Shown here piece by piece: positions 53,689 to 61,494 of a stretch of DNA of 64,000 nt. Location of the stretch: assembly GCF_024519315.1 (NCBI RefSeq), contig NZ_JANIIC010000003.1:186001-250000 (forward strand). The letters are read 5' to 3'. The notes under the pieces were generated by a model. It was not told where the DNA came from. It made no database searches and saw only the letters and a list, made by a program, of their open reading frames with translations. This DNA is from Streptomyces malaysiensis subsp. samsunensis. Its GTDB lineage: Bacteria > Actinomycetota > Actinomycetes > Streptomycetales > Streptomycetaceae. Made by a program: the position numbers and the translations under genes. Position 1 is the stretch's first letter. Each line of letters starts with the position of its first letter.

Positions 53689-56600
53689 CTACCGCAAGCA
53701 TCCTGCCACTGGCCGCCGGGGCGGCTCGCCGCCCAGCACCCAGCTGAGGTCGTGTTCCGTGTGCTCCCGCGACCGGGCGCTGAGCTGGTCGCCGATCCAC
53801 ATCTTGGTGGGCTGTGGCACCCGCGGATGGGCGACAAGTGCTTCCAGATCCTGGCGGGTCGCCGCGTACGCGCGGCGGACCGCGCAGCTCACCAGCCCCA
53901 GGGCGTACCGCTCCGGAAAGACCACCCGGTCCGCGTCGTCCTCCGGGCCACGCTCCTCGAGGTGCTCCCACAGCCTCCGGTACACGGCCGGGGATCCGTG
54001 GTCGAAGATGCTGTCCATCGCGCCGCGGAGCGCCTTCGCGAGGTGGTTCTCCGCTGCGCGGCCCAGTTGGGCGGCCACGGCCGCGCCGATGACACGGATC
54101 AGCAGCTCGGCGGCGGGTGCCGCGCCGTGCGCGGCGCTGAGCCGGCGCACCAGCTGGCCGAGCCCGCTGATCAGTCCGGCGTCGGTCGGTGGGGCGAAGG
54201 CCAGGTCGAGGGCCGTGGCGAGGGCCGTCCGGGTGAGGGGGCCGGATTCGCAGGCGGCGTGGAGCAGGGCCTTGCGGGCGGCGTTCCGGGTGCCGGCCGA
54301 TGCGTCGTCGAGGCGGGGGATGGCGCCCGTGGCGTCGAACACCAGCTCCGAGAGGAAGGTGTGTGCCGTGGTGTACTGGCCGGGTTCGCTGGCCGCGATG
54401 GTGCCCACCAGCCCGAGGAAGGCCGCCCGGGTCTTCTGGTCGGAGAAGGTGCCGTACCGCGGCAGCAGTTCGGTCAGTCCGGGCACGGGGAGAACACCGG
54501 CCGACACGGAACGCTCCCAGAGCGTGAGCGCCTGGCGCTGCCGCTTTCCGCTGTTGCCCTCGGCCACTTCGTCCGCGATGAGTCCGGTGAGGGCCGGGGC
54601 CGATGCCCGGAGCGCGCCCAGCACCCGCTCATGGGCGAGGGGCGGCAGCGGGCCGGTGCCCTTCTTGGCCCGGCCGGTGACGATGGCTTCCAGGAGCACG
54701 GTGTCGGCGTCCATCAGCGACAGGGTCACCAGCAGGCCGATATGGCGCTCGGTGTGGAGACCGGCGTCCGTGACCGCCCGGTGCAGCGAGCGGCGGACGA
54801 GGTTCCGGGCGGCCGCGGGGGCGGTCGTCGCCTTCTCGACCCTGCTCACCGCGGTGGGGTGGCCGCCGAGCGCGGCCGGCAGGAGCAACGTCGCCAGGCC
54901 GTCCCGGGACAGCCACAGGTCGGAGTCGGCGTCGAAGCCGGAGTGTTCCAGGACCTGCCGGACGCGGTGCGGAGGCACATCCCGGTGGGCGAGGATCCGG
55001 CGGGCGACCAGCGCGAACCGTTGCGACGGCGGGACCGGCCGGTTCTCGGGGCAGGGCAGGGCCCTCAGCATGGCCGCGAGCCGGTGTACGAGGCTTTCCG
55101 CGGCGGCGCAGCCGGTGCCGAGCAGCAGGGGGAAGACCATCCGGTGCTGGAGTGCGTGCGGCGCTCCCGGCCCGGTCATCTCCAGACAGCGGTCGAGGGT
55201 GGCCTCGATGGCCCAGTGGCCGTGCGGCAGAGTGGTCAGGATCGCCGTGGCGGCGATGAGCCCGGCGTTGCCCGCGGTGTCGTGGTCGTCCGCTTCGAGG
55301 AGCGCCACGGCTGCGTCGAGGCGGCGCGTCCAGGGGTGTGCCCCGGTGGCCGGACCGCCGTCGGTGCCGTCGCCGTCGCCGGGGAACGCGTGGTCCCCGG
55401 GAAGCCCGTGGTCCTGGGTCCAGGAGGCGGCCAGCACCCTGGCCAGGGCCGTTTGGAAGACCTCGACGTCGTGTGACTTCGGCGCGATGCGCACACGCTG
55501 GAGCCGCTCTTGGACGACCGCGGCCCACTCCGGCGAGCCGAGTGTCTCCCAGTGCCGGGCCCACAGGGTCATGAGGCCGGATGCCAGCTCCGCCAGCCCC
55601 CGGTTCAGGGCGAAGTCGAGCATCTCCATGAGGCCGTTCCGCGCGGATGCCACATCGATGTGTGACGTCAGCACCAGCAGCCGGGGCAGGACTTCGATGC
55701 CCGCGCCGGCCGTACGGCGCCCGGTCAGTTCCCGTACGCAGCCCCACTCGGCCAGGGCGGCGTGGACCGCGAGCGAGTCCTGGGCGGCCAGCCGTTCCAG
55801 CGCTTCGAGCACCGCCTCCTCAAGGCTGGGCTCCTTCCGCTCCCACAGCCCGCGCAGCCGCGGGAGGAGGGCGTCGACATCCGTGTCGCGCACGGTCGGG
55901 GCCAGGACCGCGTACCGTCGGGCGACGCCGTGCGGCGCCGTCGCGAGCAGCGGCTCGACGGGCACGCCCACGGCCGGGTTCCGCGCCGCCACGGCCACGG
56001 CCACGGTGTGCAGGATCATGGCGTCCTCGTGCGCCGCCATCCGCATCAGCGTGTCCCGTACCGGGTCGCGATACCTCTCGGACCCCGCGGCGAGCATGAG
56101 GAGTTGTTCGAGGATCGCCCCGACGAAGAAGTCACGGGGATGGGACCCGATCCACGCGCACAGCGACAGCGGCGCCTGCGCCCCGGTGAGGTGCAGCAGG
56201 CCGCGCGCGGCCGCGTACTCGAACAGGGTCTGGTGGAAGAAGTGGATACCGTCCGAGGCCCCCCTGGCCAGCACACCCCGGTCGATCAGCAGCTCCAGGG
56301 ACGTCCGGACGCGCGCCGGTTCGTACGGCCACGAAGGGCCGGGGCCGCCGTGCGCCGAGGTGAGCCGCTCGATCAGATCCTCGCGTGACAGCTCGGTCCG
56401 GCCGGCCGACATCAGTACGACGGCGATCGCGCCGGTGACCGAGGAGAGGTCCTCCAGTGCCGTGGCGCGCTGGTGGCCGTGATGGCGCCGGTCGGTGACG
56501 ACCCGGTGGTCCCAGTAGCGGCGGTAGAGGCCGGTGGCGTCGATCTCGGCGCTGGGGAACGCCCCGTCGTCCCGGGCGAGTTCGAACAGCAGCCGCAGCT

Positions 56601-58293
56601 GGAGGGGGCTTCGGCACACCTCGCGCACCGGCAGTCCGCGGGCGACGGGCTCCATCAGCCTCCGCACCCGCGCCTCGTCGTCCCGGGGAACGGCGTCGGG
56701 GCAGTAGAGCGCGGCGTGTCCTCGGATGGCGTGCGGGATCTCGCTGTCGTCGTAGGGGCCCAGCGGCATCCGGACGAAACCGGTCCGCAGCCGGTTCGCC
56801 TCCTCCGGCCTGGAGGTCAGCACCAGGCGGACACCGGCGGCGGCGAGGTCCTCGCACAGATCGAGCAGCGCCATCTCGTGGTAGTCGTCGTGCAGCAGCA
56901 GATCGGCGGTGTCGAGGAGGACCACGGGTGTGCGCCCGTGTGTGCGGGCGTGGGCCGCTCCGGACACCACCGCCCCGGGGGTCAGCATGGGGGTCGCCGA
57001 GGCGCCGCTCAGGGGGCGCAGCAGCCAGGCGGTGTTCACCAGGAAGACCTCGGCGTCCTCCAGGGCGGTCAGGTCCCGGGCGAGGCCCCACAACAGGCTG
57101 CTCTTGCCGTTCCCGGCGTCCCCGGTCACCAGGACCGCCTTCGGGTCGCCGTCGTAGAGGGCCTCCACGACCCGGTCCTGGATGGCGCGCCGCACATACA
57201 GCCCGCCGCTGAGCTGCGGCGGGGAGGCGGTGCCGCCATCCGGCCGCGGGGAGTCCACGAGGTCCAGGTCGTCCGCGAACCGCCGTGCCCAGCGGAGGAG
57301 TTGGCGATGTGCGGCCGGTCCGGTGTCCGGTGGGGTTTCCGCGTCGGGGTGTCTCATGGGGGCTGGGGGCGGGCTCGCGGGCTGATCCGGCTCCGGGGCC
57401 GTCGGGCTTTGCGGGAATCCCGGCACCGGGCCCGTGGGAGTACCCGGCCCGGGTGGTGCCGGGCCGGGTGCGGGTGGCAGCTCGCGGAGGACGGCGAAGG
57501 CGAAGGCGGCGGCGTGGCGCGCCGCGAGGGACTGCCGGCCCTCGGCATCGGCGTCGTACTTCTTCCCGTCGGCCCGGTCGCTGATTCCGCGGACGATCAG
57601 GGCGGGTAACGCGGCGTTGAGATGGGCGGCCTGCGCCACGCCCGCGCCCTCCATCTCGATGGCGGCGGCGTCCTGGTAGTTCCGGCGCAGTTGCCGCCTC
57701 AGGGGCGAGTCCGCGGAGTTGAGGACGACTTCCCCGGCGGCCACGGGCTTGAGGTGGACGGCCGGACGGGAGGCGCCGGGCGGGCAGGAGCCACCGGTCT
57801 GTCGGGAGGTGCCGGGCGGGCAGGAGGTGCCCGGCGGGCCTTCCCGCAGCAGGCCGGTCCATGAACCGGACCTGCGGATGTAGCGGGCCAGCTGGTCGAG
57901 TTCCTGACGCACCGGCCAGACTCTGGGGCGGGAGTGGAACTCGCCGTCCTCGTCCTTGCCGCCGTGATACGCGTACACATGTGTGGCGGCGACGACGTCC
58001 CCGAGCTCGATATCGTCCTTGAGTGCCCCGGCCACGCCGACGAATGCCACGGCGCGCGGCTGGAACATGGCGATCGCCCGCTCGGTCAGCACGGCCGCCC
58101 CCTGATTGCCGTCGCCGAGCTCGGCAAGGGCCACCCGCCATGGCGTACCGTCGAGCCGCCCGACCTCGAACAGGGTTCCGGACGGGTGGAGTTGGGGCCG
58201 TGGATCGACCAGGTGTGCGCGCACCGCCGCGTACTCCACGTCCAGTGCGGTCAGCACGACGAGTGAGTCGCTGTGTTGCCCGGTGCTGTCCAC
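53689..58293 (-). CDS. Nucleoside-phosphorylase-like/STAND NTPase fusion with a helical-repeat C-terminus (possible antiphage switch)
   Basis: A 1534-residue protein, start GTG 58293 behind GGGGGGAGAC (an earlier in-frame start would add 49 proline/glycine-rich residues). Residues about 10-272 are a purine/uridine phosphorylase or MTA/SAH nucleosidase-like domain (LVVLTALDVEYAAV; AVAFVGVAGALKDDIELGDVV; IEMEGAGVAQAA; LIVRGISDRADGKK). Residues 273-330 are a Pro-rich linker. An NTPase follows with Walker A GDAGNGKSS (391-399), Walker B VVLLDTADLL (457-466) and a sensor LVLTSRP (490-496), then a winged-helix region (LELLIDRGVLARG) and about 800 residues of alpha-helical HEAT/TPR-like repeats. Effector, NTPase and repeat layout is that of STAND/NLR-type immune proteins; its role as antiphage defence is inferred. 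Confidence 0.82.
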   Translation of the reverse strand: MDSTGQHSDSLVVLTALDVEYAAVRAHLVDPRPQLHPSGTLFEVGRLDGTPWRVALAELGDGNQGAAVLTERAIAMFQPRAVAFVGVAGALKDDIELGDVVAATHVYAYHGGKDEDGEFHSRPRVWPVRQELDQLARYIRRSGSWTGLLREGPPGTSCPPGTSRQTGGSCPPGASRPAVHLKPVAAGEVVLNSADSPLRRQLRRNYQDAAAIEMEGAGVAQAAHLNAALPALIVRGISDRADGKKYDADAEGRQSLAARHAAAFAFAVLRELPPAPGPAPPGPGTPTGPVPGFPQSPTAPEPDQPASPPPAPMRHPDAETPPDTGPAAHRQLLRWARRFADDLDLVDSPRPDGGTASPPQLSGGLYVRRAIQDRVVEALYDGDPKAVLVTGDAGNGKSSLLWGLARDLTALEDAEVFLVNTAWLLRPLSGASATPMLTPGAVVSGAAHARTHGRTPVVLLDTADLLLHDDYHEMALLDLCEDLAAAGVRLVLTSRPEEANRLRTGFVRMPLGPYDDSEIPHAIRGHAALYCPDAVPRDDEARVRRLMEPVARGLPVREVCRSPLQLRLLFELARDDGAFPSAEIDATGLYRRYWDHRVVTDRRHHGHQRATALEDLSSVTGAIAVVLMSAGRTELSREDLIERLTSAHGGPGPSWPYEPARVRTSLELLIDRGVLARGASDGIHFFHQTLFEYAAARGLLHLTGAQAPLSLCAWIGSHPRDFFVGAILEQLLMLAAGSERYRDPVRDTLMRMAAHEDAMILHTVAVAVAARNPAVGVPVEPLLATAPHGVARRYAVLAPTVRDTDVDALLPRLRGLWERKEPSLEEAVLEALERLAAQDSLAVHAALAEWGCVRELTGRRTAGAGIEVLPRLLVLTSHIDVASARNGLMEMLDFALNRGLAELASGLMTLWARHWETLGSPEWAAVVQERLQRVRIAPKSHDVEVFQTALARVLAASWTQDHGLPGDHAFPGDGDGTDGGPATGAHPWTRRLDAAVALLEADDHDTAGNAGLIAATAILTTLPHGHWAIEATLDRCLEMTGPGAPHALQHRMVFPLLLGTGCAAAESLVHRLAAMLRALPCPENRPVPPSQRFALVARRILAHRDVPPHRVRQVLEHSGFDADSDLWLSRDGLATLLLPAALGGHPTAVSRVEKATTAPAAARNLVRRSLHRAVTDAGLHTERHIGLLVTLSLMDADTVLLEAIVTGRAKKGTGPLPPLAHERVLGALRASAPALTGLIADEVAEGNSGKRQRQALTLWERSVSAGVLPVPGLTELLPRYGTFSDQKTRAAFLGLVGTIAASEPGQYTTAHTFLSELVFDATGAIPRLDDASAGTRNAARKALLHAACESGPLTRTALATALDLAFAPPTDAGLISGLGQLVRRLSAAHGAAPAAELLIRVIGAAVAAQLGRAAENHLAKALRGAMDSIFDHGSPAVYRRLWEHLEERGPEDDADRVVFPERYALGLVSCAVRRAYAATRQDLEALVAHPRVPQPTKMWIGDQLSARSREHTEHDLSWVLGGEPPRRPVAGCLR

Positions 58294-58460
58294 GTCTCCC
58301 CCCGGCCACGGTCGACCCTCGTTGCGGCCCGCAGCCGAAATGCTACCGTTCGCCGATCTCCCGGGGCCGGAGCCAACCGGGAGCGGGGAACCGCGGCGGG
58401 AGTACGAGCAGCCGGACCCGCCGGTACCCTCGGGCAGCACCGGGTGCTTGGATGCCCGGT

Positions 58461-59501
58461 ATGGATCTCTCCCCCACAGGCACTTCCGCTCCGAGACCGA
58501 CGCCGGTGCCGCCCTTCGATCCCGAACTGAGTGTCGCGCTGGAATCCCTGGGCAACGGACCGCGGGCGCCGGTCACTCCGGAGAACCTCGCGGCCCGGCA
58601 GGAGCGGGACGCCGCGACCCGACCCAGGCCGACGGCCGAGGACCTCCGGGCGGACGGCCGTTTCGAGGTGACGGAGCTGTCTGTTCCGGCGCTGCGGGAC
58701 GGGCCCGACGTCACGCTGGTGAGCGTGAGACCCGCCGGACGGGAAGGGCCGCTGCCGCTGCTGTACTACATGCACGGTGGCGCGATGATCATGGGCAACG
58801 CATGGTCGGTGCTGCCGCGGATCCAGCGCGAGTGGGTCCTTCCGCTGGACATGTGCGTCATATCGGTCGAGTACAGGCTGGCACCGCAGACGCGCTACCC
58901 CGGACCGCTCGAGGACTGCTACGCGGGACTCCTCTGGGCCACCGAACACGCGGCCGAACTGGGCATCGACACGGACCGGGTCATCATCGGCGGCAAGAGC
59001 GCGGGCGGTGGTCTGGCCGCGGCCCTCGCCCTGCTGGTCCGTGACCGCGGCGTTCCCGACGTCCTCGGGCAGTTGCTGCTGTGCCCGATGCTCGACGACC
59101 GCGGACACACCTTCTCCAGCCACCAGATGTCGGGCCTCGGCATGTGGGACCTCATCTCCAACGAGACCGCCTGGAAGGCACTGCTGGGCGACCGCCACGG
59201 CGCGGCGGACGTACCGCCCTACGCGGCCCCCGCCCGCGCCACCGACCTCTCCGGTCTCCCTCCGGCCTTCATCGACGTCGGCTCGGCGGAGATGTTCCGC
59301 GACGAGGACGTGGCGTACGCGAACGCGATCTGGCGGGCCGGCGGCCAGGCCGAACTGCACGTATGGCCCGGCGCCTACCACGGCTTCGACGGCTTGGCAC
59401 CGCAGGCGGCCATCAGCAAGGACGCGCGCGACGCCCGCACCCGCTGGCTCAGGCGGCTCCTCACACACTCCAGGAGCACGGAGCCCCGGCCGGCCGGATG
59501 A
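58461..59501 (+). CDS. Alpha/beta hydrolase, HSL-type esterase
   Basis: A 346-residue enzyme; the start at ATG 58461 (MDLSPTGTSAPR) has ATG 58452 as an alternative. It has LYYMHGGAMIMG (oxyanion HGGG-type motif with the third Gly changed to Ala), VSVEYRLAPQTRYPGPLEDC, the nucleophile in IGGKSAGGGLAAALA, Asp in PPAFIDVGSAEMFRDEDV and His in WPGAYHGFD. Nucleophile motif is GKSAG. It hydrolyses short-chain esters. It is divergent from the PNP-STAND gene and followed 72 bp on by a methyltransferase. Confidence 0.9.
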   Translation: MDLSPTGTSAPRPTPVPPFDPELSVALESLGNGPRAPVTPENLAARQERDAATRPRPTAEDLRADGRFEVTELSVPALRDGPDVTLVSVRPAGREGPLPLLYYMHGGAMIMGNAWSVLPRIQREWVLPLDMCVISVEYRLAPQTRYPGPLEDCYAGLLWATEHAAELGIDTDRVIIGGKSAGGGLAAALALLVRDRGVPDVLGQLLLCPMLDDRGHTFSSHQMSGLGMWDLISNETAWKALLGDRHGAADVPPYAAPARATDLSGLPPAFIDVGSAEMFRDEDVAYANAIWRAGGQAELHVWPGAYHGFDGLAPQAAISKDARDARTRWLRRLLTHSRSTEPRPAG

Positions 59502-59573
59502 ACCGGGCGGGCCGGACCCGTCGGCCCCCAAAATCAGTGGACATCGCGTATCCCAGCGGTGAATGGTGGCGCC

Positions 59574-60317
59574 ATGAACCAGGAGGAGATCTGGGACGTC
59601 GACGCCGCACAGCGCTATGACACGCCCGGCACGGGCATGTTCGCACCCGAGATCCTGGGGCCGACCGTGGACCGTCTGGCCGAGCTCGCGGGCGGCGGAG
59701 CGGCGCTGGAGTTCGCCATCGGCACCGGCCGGGTGGCCGTCCCGCTCGCCGGACGAGGGGTCCCCGTCACCGGTATCGAGCTGTCGCTTCCGATGGTCCG
59801 GCAACTGCGTACGAGGGCGGACGAAGCGACGATCCCCGTGATCGTGGGCGACATGGCCACGTCCGTGGCCCCCGGGGAGTACACACTCGTCTATCTCGTC
59901 TACAACACCATCTCCAATCTGCTCACCCAAGCCGAGCAGGTCGAGTGCTTCCGCAATGCCGCCCGCCACCTCGGGCCCGGTGGCAGGTTCGTGATCGAGC
60001 TCTGGGTGCCCGAGCTGCGCAAGCTGCCGCCGGGCCAGAAGGCCACGGTCTGGGAAACCGAGCCCGGCTACATCGGCTTGGACACCTACGACGTGCTGCG
60101 CCAGCACGTCGTCTCGCACCACTTCCGGTTCGACGAGAGCAAGCAGGCCCGGCTGACCCGCAGTCCGCACCGCTACATCTGGCCGGCCGAGCTCGACCTG
60201 ATGGCCCAGCTGGCGGGATTCGCGTTGGAGAGCAGGCACGCGGACTGGTCCGGCGCCGAATTCACCGCCGAGTCGCGCTCGCACGTCTCCGTCTACCGAA
60301 TCCCGTCGAACCGGTAG
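59574..60317 (+). CDS. Class I SAM-dependent methyltransferase
   Basis: A 247-residue protein taken from ATG 59574 (MNQEEIWDVDAAQRYDTPGTGMF); ATG 59559 is also in frame. It has ALEFAIGTGRVAVPLAGRG (motif I), VTGIELSLPMV, VGDMATSV and LVYLVYNTISNLLTQAEQV. The sequence is like many actinomycete small-molecule methyltransferases (Methyltransf_25). It lies directly downstream of the esterase and is probably co-transcribed. Substrate unknown. Confidence 0.87.
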   Translation: MNQEEIWDVDAAQRYDTPGTGMFAPEILGPTVDRLAELAGGGAALEFAIGTGRVAVPLAGRGVPVTGIELSLPMVRQLRTRADEATIPVIVGDMATSVAPGEYTLVYLVYNTISNLLTQAEQVECFRNAARHLGPGGRFVIELWVPELRKLPPGQKATVWETEPGYIGLDTYDVLRQHVVSHHFRFDESKQARLTRSPHRYIWPAELDLMAQLAGFALESRHADWSGAEFTAESRSHVSVYRIPSNR

Positions 60318-60329
60318 CCCCGCACCTGA

Positions 60330-60536
60330 TCAGGGCCTACCCGTCGCGGCCACCGACCGGCAGACCATAGGCACATGGCCGTGGTCCCCAGGACCCCGGA
60401 TCAGACGGGGGCGGATGACCATCGCGCGGATGCCGAATGAGGCGGCGGCCAGCACCTTGTCCTCGACGGCCTTGCGTGCGACGGCCGGCGGTTCGGCGGT
60501 GAAGGGCCCGGTGGCACCGATGATGAAGATTTCCAT
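60330..60536 (-). pseudogene. NAD-dependent epimerase, internally deleted remnant
   Basis: The frame opens MEIFIIGATGPF, the first ten residues of an NAD-dependent epimerase, and then jumps to RKAVEDKVLAAASFGIRAM and VIRPRLIRGPGDHGHVPMVC, a mid-protein segment around the R-P-x-x-I-x-G-P-G-D motif. The 110 or more residues between them and the whole C-terminal part are missing. 68 residues remain. Confidence 0.72.
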
Positions 60537-60547
60537 GACCGTCCCCT

Positions 60548-60650
60548 TCAGCCGGGCAGCGCGCTGACCTCGCCGCCGTCGGCGAAGAGGATCGCGCCAT
60601 TCATATAGCTGCTCGCGGGACTGGCGAGGAAGGCGACGATCTCGAGTCGC
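60548..60650 (-). pseudogene. SDR gene, 3' fragment
   Basis: The minus frame reads DQLTRLEIVAFLASPASSYMNG, then AILFADGGEVSALPG and a stop at 60548. This is the last 33 residues of a classical SDR (the YMNG-x3-ADGG element near the C-terminus). Its upstream part is replaced by the reverse complement of a MarR fragment at about 60650. Confidence 0.75.
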
Positions 60651-60879
60651 GTGAGCTGATCACCCGCAGGCCCGACCCCGCGACCGACGGGCGCGCCAAG
60701 TCCTGATCGCCGAAGAGGGGCGCGCCCACCTTGACCGCGCCCGGCAGCGCCTCTCCGTCGCCGAGGCACGTCTGCTCGCCGACCTCGACGAGGACGACGC
60801 CCGCCAACTGCGCCGTCTCCTGACGCGCGTCGCCCAGACCGCTCAGCGCGAGGCGCCGGCCCCCGAGTCCAACTGCTGA
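60643..60879 (+). pseudogene. MarR-family regulator, 3' fragment with a frameshift
   Basis: The plus strand reads ELITRRPDPATDGRAKS, the wing of a MarR protein, then a frameshift near 60706, and in the next frame IAEEGRAHLDRARQRLSVAEARLLADLDEDDARQLRRLLTRVA, the dimerisation helix, ending at 60879. The DNA-binding N-terminal half is missing. It abuts the SDR fragment head to head. Confidence 0.7.
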
Positions 60880-60966
60880 GAAGGCTCAGCCGACCCGTGG
60901 GGCGGTGCCGACGTAGTCGCGGGCGGCGACCCTGGCCGAGCCACCACGCGAAGCACGCCGGCCCGG

Positions 60967-61494
60967 CTACGAGCCCATGGAGGCGGCCAGGGACTCCAGG
61001 GCGGGCAGCGCGGCGTACAGCGTTCGCCGCTCCTCGGGACTCAGCTTCTCGATCCGTGCGGCGAGCCGGGTGGCGGCCTCGCGGCGCACGGTGCGGAGGA
61101 GCTCACGACCCGGGTCGGTGAGGGCGATCAGACTGGCCCGGCGGTCCGCAGGGTCGGGCGTGCGCTCGATCCAGCCGGAGGCGTCGAGCAGATCGACCAT
61201 GCGGGACGTGGTCGGCAGGGCGATGCCCAGCCGGGTCGCGAGGGCGCTGATGCGCATCGGGCCCTGGGTGGCGAGCGCTCCCAGGGCCGCCTGGCGGCTG
61301 GGGGTGAGATCACCGTGTTCGCCCCGGGCGCCCCGCAGGGCCGGGAGCAGATCCTGGATGGCGATACGGAGTCGTTCGGCCAGCTCCGCGGATTCCGGAA
61401 CGGCGGGACGGGCTACATGGCCCGGGGCCACGGGGCCCGGAGTGACAGGGCCGGGGGCCGTGGGGCCCGGGGCGGTCGGATCGAGCGCGGTCAT
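60967..61494 (-). CDS. MarR-family transcriptional regulator
   Basis: A 175-residue MarR protein whose ATG overlaps the stop of the MFS gene (ATGA). After a 30-residue Pro/Gly/Ala leader (GPTAPGPVTPGPVAPG) the winged helix reads MRISALATRLGIALPTTSRMVDLLDASGWIERTPDPADRRASLIALTDPG. It is the second gene of an operon with a DHA2 exporter, so it probably acts on the operator at 63618-63641 and is tuned by an exported drug. Confidence 0.9.
   Translation of the reverse strand: MTALDPTAPGPTAPGPVTPGPVAPGHVARPAVPESAELAERLRIAIQDLLPALRGARGEHGDLTPSRQAALGALATQGPMRISALATRLGIALPTTSRMVDLLDASGWIERTPDPADRRASLIALTDPGRELLRTVRREAATRLAARIEKLSPEERRTLYAALPALESLAASMGS

Noticed and set aside
53216..56482. An open frame of 1088 codons on the plus strand
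   Set aside because: It runs antisense to the GlxA and PNP-STAND genes, is rich in Arg/Ser/Ala/Pro with no domain, and is the usual antisense shadow of high-GC coding sequence.
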